From positions 1 through 64,000 of the forward strand of contig NW_024465669.1 in the NCBI RefSeq assembly GCF_017591425.1: a stretch of 64,000 bases of DNA. The letters are read 5' to 3'. Position numbers and translations under genes: made by a program. Below are positions 50,801 to 55,800 of the stretch, piece after piece (position 1 is the first letter of the stretch; each line of letters begins with the position of its first letter). The notes beneath the pieces are model-generated. The model was not told where the DNA came from. It worked only from the letters and a program-made list of their open reading frames with translations, and did not search any database. The stretch comes from Ochotona curzoniae. Its lineage: Eukaryota; Chordata; Mammalia; Lagomorpha; Ochotonidae.

Positions 50801-52751
50801 CCATTTTATTAATTTGTAAAACAATGGGATTGGAAAAGGAGCTAGCTAAAGCCCTTCCTAGTTCTAAAATTGAGGGTTCTATTAAGTGATTCTCAGTGTT
50901 GGTAGGGATTAAGGAAAGGGTCATCTGGGGATCTAGTTGTCTGTGCTGCAGAGGAACTGCATGATGAGGAAGTGAAGTGGCTGTAAACTTGGAGCAGTTA
51001 GAAGGAAGAGCAGAGATGGAGCTGTTGACAGTAGCTGTCCGCTGGGAGTGCCTGTCACAGGGTGGTGGAGGCATCATGCCCTTTAGTTAAATGTGTTGCA
51101 TCTGAAATCAGCCTGTCTTGGTTGTATGCTCTCTTTATGACAATCCCCTGTTTTTCTTACCTATGAAGTAGAGATACTAATAGTACTCATTTCTTGGTTT
51201 ATTGTGACGATTAAGTAATATATGGATGTTTGTCAAGTGCTCGGCATGATTATGCATACGTAGAGTCTGGTGTTACCATTGTTACCATTGTTGTTACTGT
51301 GAAGATCTGTAGATGTTAGGCATCTCTGAGTGGAGCATAGCATGAGAGTGGTATCTATTTGTTTATGTTGTCCTGACCCAGTTACACCAGTTGTTATGTT
51401 TTGGAGATAAAGCAAAGGTCTTGAGCTCATTTCTTAATGTCCTCACATAAATAGCTATAATAGCCAATGTTCAGATGATGCAGAAAGGTGCCATAAAGTC
51501 ATCCTCAATATCACTTTCATTGGATAGACTTTTTTAGCACTCTTAGACATATATACACACATATACCAACACATGTGCATACACACATATATACATGCAC
51601 ATGCACTTTTTGAAAACTTTGTAATGTTTATATACCAAATTGACAGGTGGAGGGAGGGAGAGAGACAATTAACCTTCCATCTGATGGTACCCTTTTCTAA
51701 GGATTTATTAATTTTATTTATTGGATGAGCTCATCTTAATCAATTGTGGACAGTTGGGGATTGAATGAGTGGGCAGAAGTGCTGTGATCATTTTAAAATG
51801 TTTTCAGAAATTTAGCCTTCTACATAGTTAACATATTTCATATTTTTCAAATATATGATTTTAAGAACATAATAAAGTTGCCCTTTACCTTCTTTCCTAC
51901 ATTGTTCACCCTTTCTTATTTTTCTTTCTACTTTTTCTTCATTTTCTTTGAAAGGGCAAAATTTTCTTATCCTTAAATAAATAATGGAATATATATTAAG
52001 TAGAAAAATTACTGTTCATGAGGAGTTTAGACAGAGACAATAAACATTTGTTCACAAATGTATTATTACTTCTGTTATTATGTCTGTTTGTGGGATATTG
52101 CCTCTGGATCTCTGCCTGCTAAGCGCATGCTGGAGGCCATAGGCACGTGGCACACCATGTTCTTGGCTGAGACCCCAAGCTCTCCTGTTCACTGGACGTG
52201 CAGCAAGAATGATGAGCTGCATCCCAGGCTCTCTTCTCTGCCCCTTTAATGAACTGTGCTAGGACTTCCTTTATAAACAACTCTAGGAAGTCAAATGTTA
52301 CATTCATCCTGCTGTTCAGCAGGTAAGGAGTTTGCCCTGAGACACAGCCAGCTTTCTGTGCTTCCTGACCTTCAACTTTATTGGAGGGTTCAAAGAGACA
52401 GACATATCTAGCAGCGTGTCACAGTATCGTGGTTGGGTGGAAGTACTGTCAGGACCACCTTTCTACCTGCCCCTTTTCCTACCCTTTGTTAAGCGTGTGA
52501 CTTCTTTCAAATAAACCGACATCCCCTAATATCAGTTTGTCTCCATTGTTTCTGCTGCCGAGGATCACGGTGACTTCACCCTTCAGTGATCTCAGGGCCT
52601 ACTGAACAGAAGACCCCCGAGATTAGTTACCCCATGAAGTGATGACATGGCTTTTGGAAACTGATTGTTAAACCTGAATGTTCTCCATTTGCATGCATTT
52701 TGTTGTGAAAGATGTTTAAGACTTTTTTTACTTTTTTGCCTGAGTAGTATT

Positions 52752-52814
<63 letters not shown>

Positions 52815-55800
52815 AAGAAAATGTTTTAAAGTTATTTGAGGGCCCAGGGATAAAACCATTGAGTCAATCCGCATCTTGCATGAACCACGATTCCATAACG
52901 GTGATGGCTAATGACCTGCTTCTTATACTCCGTATCTAGCTCCCTGCTTGTGGCCAGGGATAACAAGGGAATAAGTCCAAAACCCTTAGAATTATACACC
53001 CATGTGGGAGAGCTGAAGGAGACTCCTGACTCCTGACTTTGGATGAGCTCAGCTTAGGCAAGTGTGGACAGTTGGGGAAGAACTTTCTCTCTTCGGTCCA
53101 CTCATTCACTCCTTCCAATAAAGATAAATGAATCTTGGGCCTGGCGCTGTGGCCTAGTGGCTAAAGTCCTCGCCTTGAACGTGCCAGGATGCCATATGTG
53201 CGCTGGTCCTAATCCCTCCAGCTCTACTTTCCATCTGGCTCACTGCTTGTGGCCTGGGAAGGAAGTCTAGGATGGGCCAAAGCCTTGCCTTCCTGCACGC
53301 ACATGGGAGACCTGGAGGAAGTTCCTGGCTCCTGGCTTCAGACCGGCACAGCACCGGCCATTGTGGTCTCTCAGGAAGTGAATCATTGGATGGAAGATCT
53401 TCCTCTCTGTCTCTCTTCCTCTCTGTATATCTGACTTTTCAATAAAAATAAATAAATCTTTTTTAAAAAAATAAGTGAATCTTAAAAAATTTTGTTTGAG
53501 TAAGAATTGCCAGGGAGAGAAGAAAAAGGAGAAAGAGACAAACAGCCCTGCGCATAACTGCTTTTGCATTAGAACCTACAGTGATTGTGGCTGGGCTGTG
53601 GCTGAAGCCGAAAGTTGGAATTCAGTCCACATCTCTCATGTAGATGGCTGGGGATCCAAATGATTAATCCATTACCACTGCTTCAGAGCGCATGACAAAG
53701 AATCCAGAACAAGGAGATGGAGCCATGAATTGAACCCAAGTTCTCTAAAGTGGGACATGGCTGTCTTTACTGACAGCTTGCCTTCAACGCCCAACAACAG
53801 CCCTTACTGTGATCATCCTTTGTGTCTTTACCCTGAGAGAGTTTCAAGTTCCATTAGTGAGTGAATGTCACTGTTTCCTTAGCAGACCTCTTAGAAGGCT
53901 TTGTAGATGTGAGTGCTCAGTGTTTGAACACAGTGTTTTGGAGTATAACATAGTCATTGGCTGAAATTTGTCTTAACCTTTGAGAATGAGCTGTAGACTC
54001 AGAAGTAGGTGGGCAGTTCATGTGGCAGTAAAGATGCTGCTTAGGATACCTGGTCCTCAGTTGGGCTGCCTGATTTAAGTCCAGGCTCCTCTGCTTCTTA
54101 TCCAGCTTCCTGGAGCAACTGATGGTTGAAGAACTTGGTCCCTGACACCCATGTGGGAGACCCAGATTGAATCCTGGGTTCTTCTTTAGTCTGGCCTGTC
54201 TCTGGCTGTGTGGCTGATTAGGAGTGAATACATTTACGGAAAAAGATCTCTGACTCCTTGTCTTTCATAATAAAATAAATAATCTCAAGAATTTGCCATT
54301 AGTTTGTATAGAATTATTTTTCATATATATCCTTAATATTACTAGCTTATTACCTGTTATTCAATTTTGTCTTCTGTTTAACAAGCAAATGTGTTAAAAT
54401 ACAGTAAAGCATTTTGAAACAATGTGTTTCCACATTGTTAATAGTTTAATAAATTATGTATTTTCTTAATATGTTTTGGTATAGTTTTTTAGTAAAAGTT
54501 GATGACATCATTACATACTGGAAAAGTTTTTACACATGCATTATTTTTTGAAAGCAAGGCCTACAAATAAGTAAGATATCATTTTTGTAAATATTTATGT
54601 GACCTATTCTTTGGCCATTGCTCTTTTCAGCATGTACTTAAATTTTGATAAATATGAGTTTGGTATTATATTTTGATATTATATTTCTTTTAATTTGTGA
54701 AAAGCTGCATACTATGTTATTCTTTTTCTAATGTTGTTCTTTTAACTTGTAGAAAATTATAGTCCAAGTTATATTACCTACGTTTATATGAAAAGCTAGT
54801 AAAATTTTTTTTGGATATTGCTACCTTCCACAAAAATGCATGTAATCTGAGTTTCCTAAGAATAACATACTTTGAGTTTTAGCCTTTTATCAATACAAAT
54901 GTAATGTGATGTACAGAATTCTGTTAGCATTATTGAAGCCAACAGACATTGATCATATCAGCTATATAAAAAGGTGTGTTCTTTACCAGCAAGCTGTGAA
55001 AGTGTTTTAGACCTTTATGATTTCACTGAATTGCAGTTTGTTTTCTCTAGAAATGATTGCCTTGAGGTAACTGACCAAACTTTCCAAGCTCTAGGACTCT
55101 AAGTCTTTTTTGTTTGCTTGGAGCTTGCATCCTTTTATATAGCCCTTAGCTTATTACTTGGCCAATCAAACTATTCTTGATCTTACATAGAGAGCACCAT
55201 TTCTTGGCAGGTATTTGCTTACCTAAAACTCATTTATTTTTTCAATGATTTCTTAAATTCAATGTGTTTTACTTAGAATTATATGTGCATTGGCTGAGAT
55301 ATTTCTGCTGTCACTGTGATATTTCTGCTTATTTTCATTTAAATTTGCATAGATGTTTTAATAATATTTTGTTGTTTTTAAGTGGGATGCTTATACTGCT
55401 GACAGAAACCTGAATGACTTAAAGAAAGAAATGACTTCTGATATGCCAATGTGAGTATTTTAGTATTAACATTTTAAAAGTTTATTGTATTGTTATTTTA
55501 CTAATTAGATAATTCTGTCATAAGGACATGTAGCAAGTTTTCCAGTGAACCTGGCATATTTCATTGTGAAGTATCTACTAGTGTTTTTCCAGCTGAAATG
55601 CTTAGTTCCGTGACATATTACTTGGAAGAAACTTTGTGATATATCTGTATCAAATTTTGTTTTTCACATTTTCATATTGATGTGGTCCTGAATCAGCAGC
55701 TTGTGTCGGGTTACTGATGTGGAAACCACATTTTTCCCCACTGACGTGATTAGATCTGTTCACTAGTCAGTCAGGTGACTCCCTTGTAGTGATGCCTCTC

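Larger units (their letters stand above)
48484..55620 (+). repeat. Tandem intragenic duplication, unit 4
   Basis: Starts with the block shared with 9021 and runs through E1-E4. It is closest to unit 3 in E1 and in intron 3-4 blocks. It has a private LTR-like insert at 52081-52634 and a young SINE at 53137. It is followed by the single-copy exon at 56800. Confidence 0.75.

Noticed and set aside
9013..55620. The four units as four separate tandem genes.
   Set aside because: No unit contains a 5' end, membrane segment or proline-rich tail, and the phases fit one continuous transcript. Intragenic duplication is simpler.
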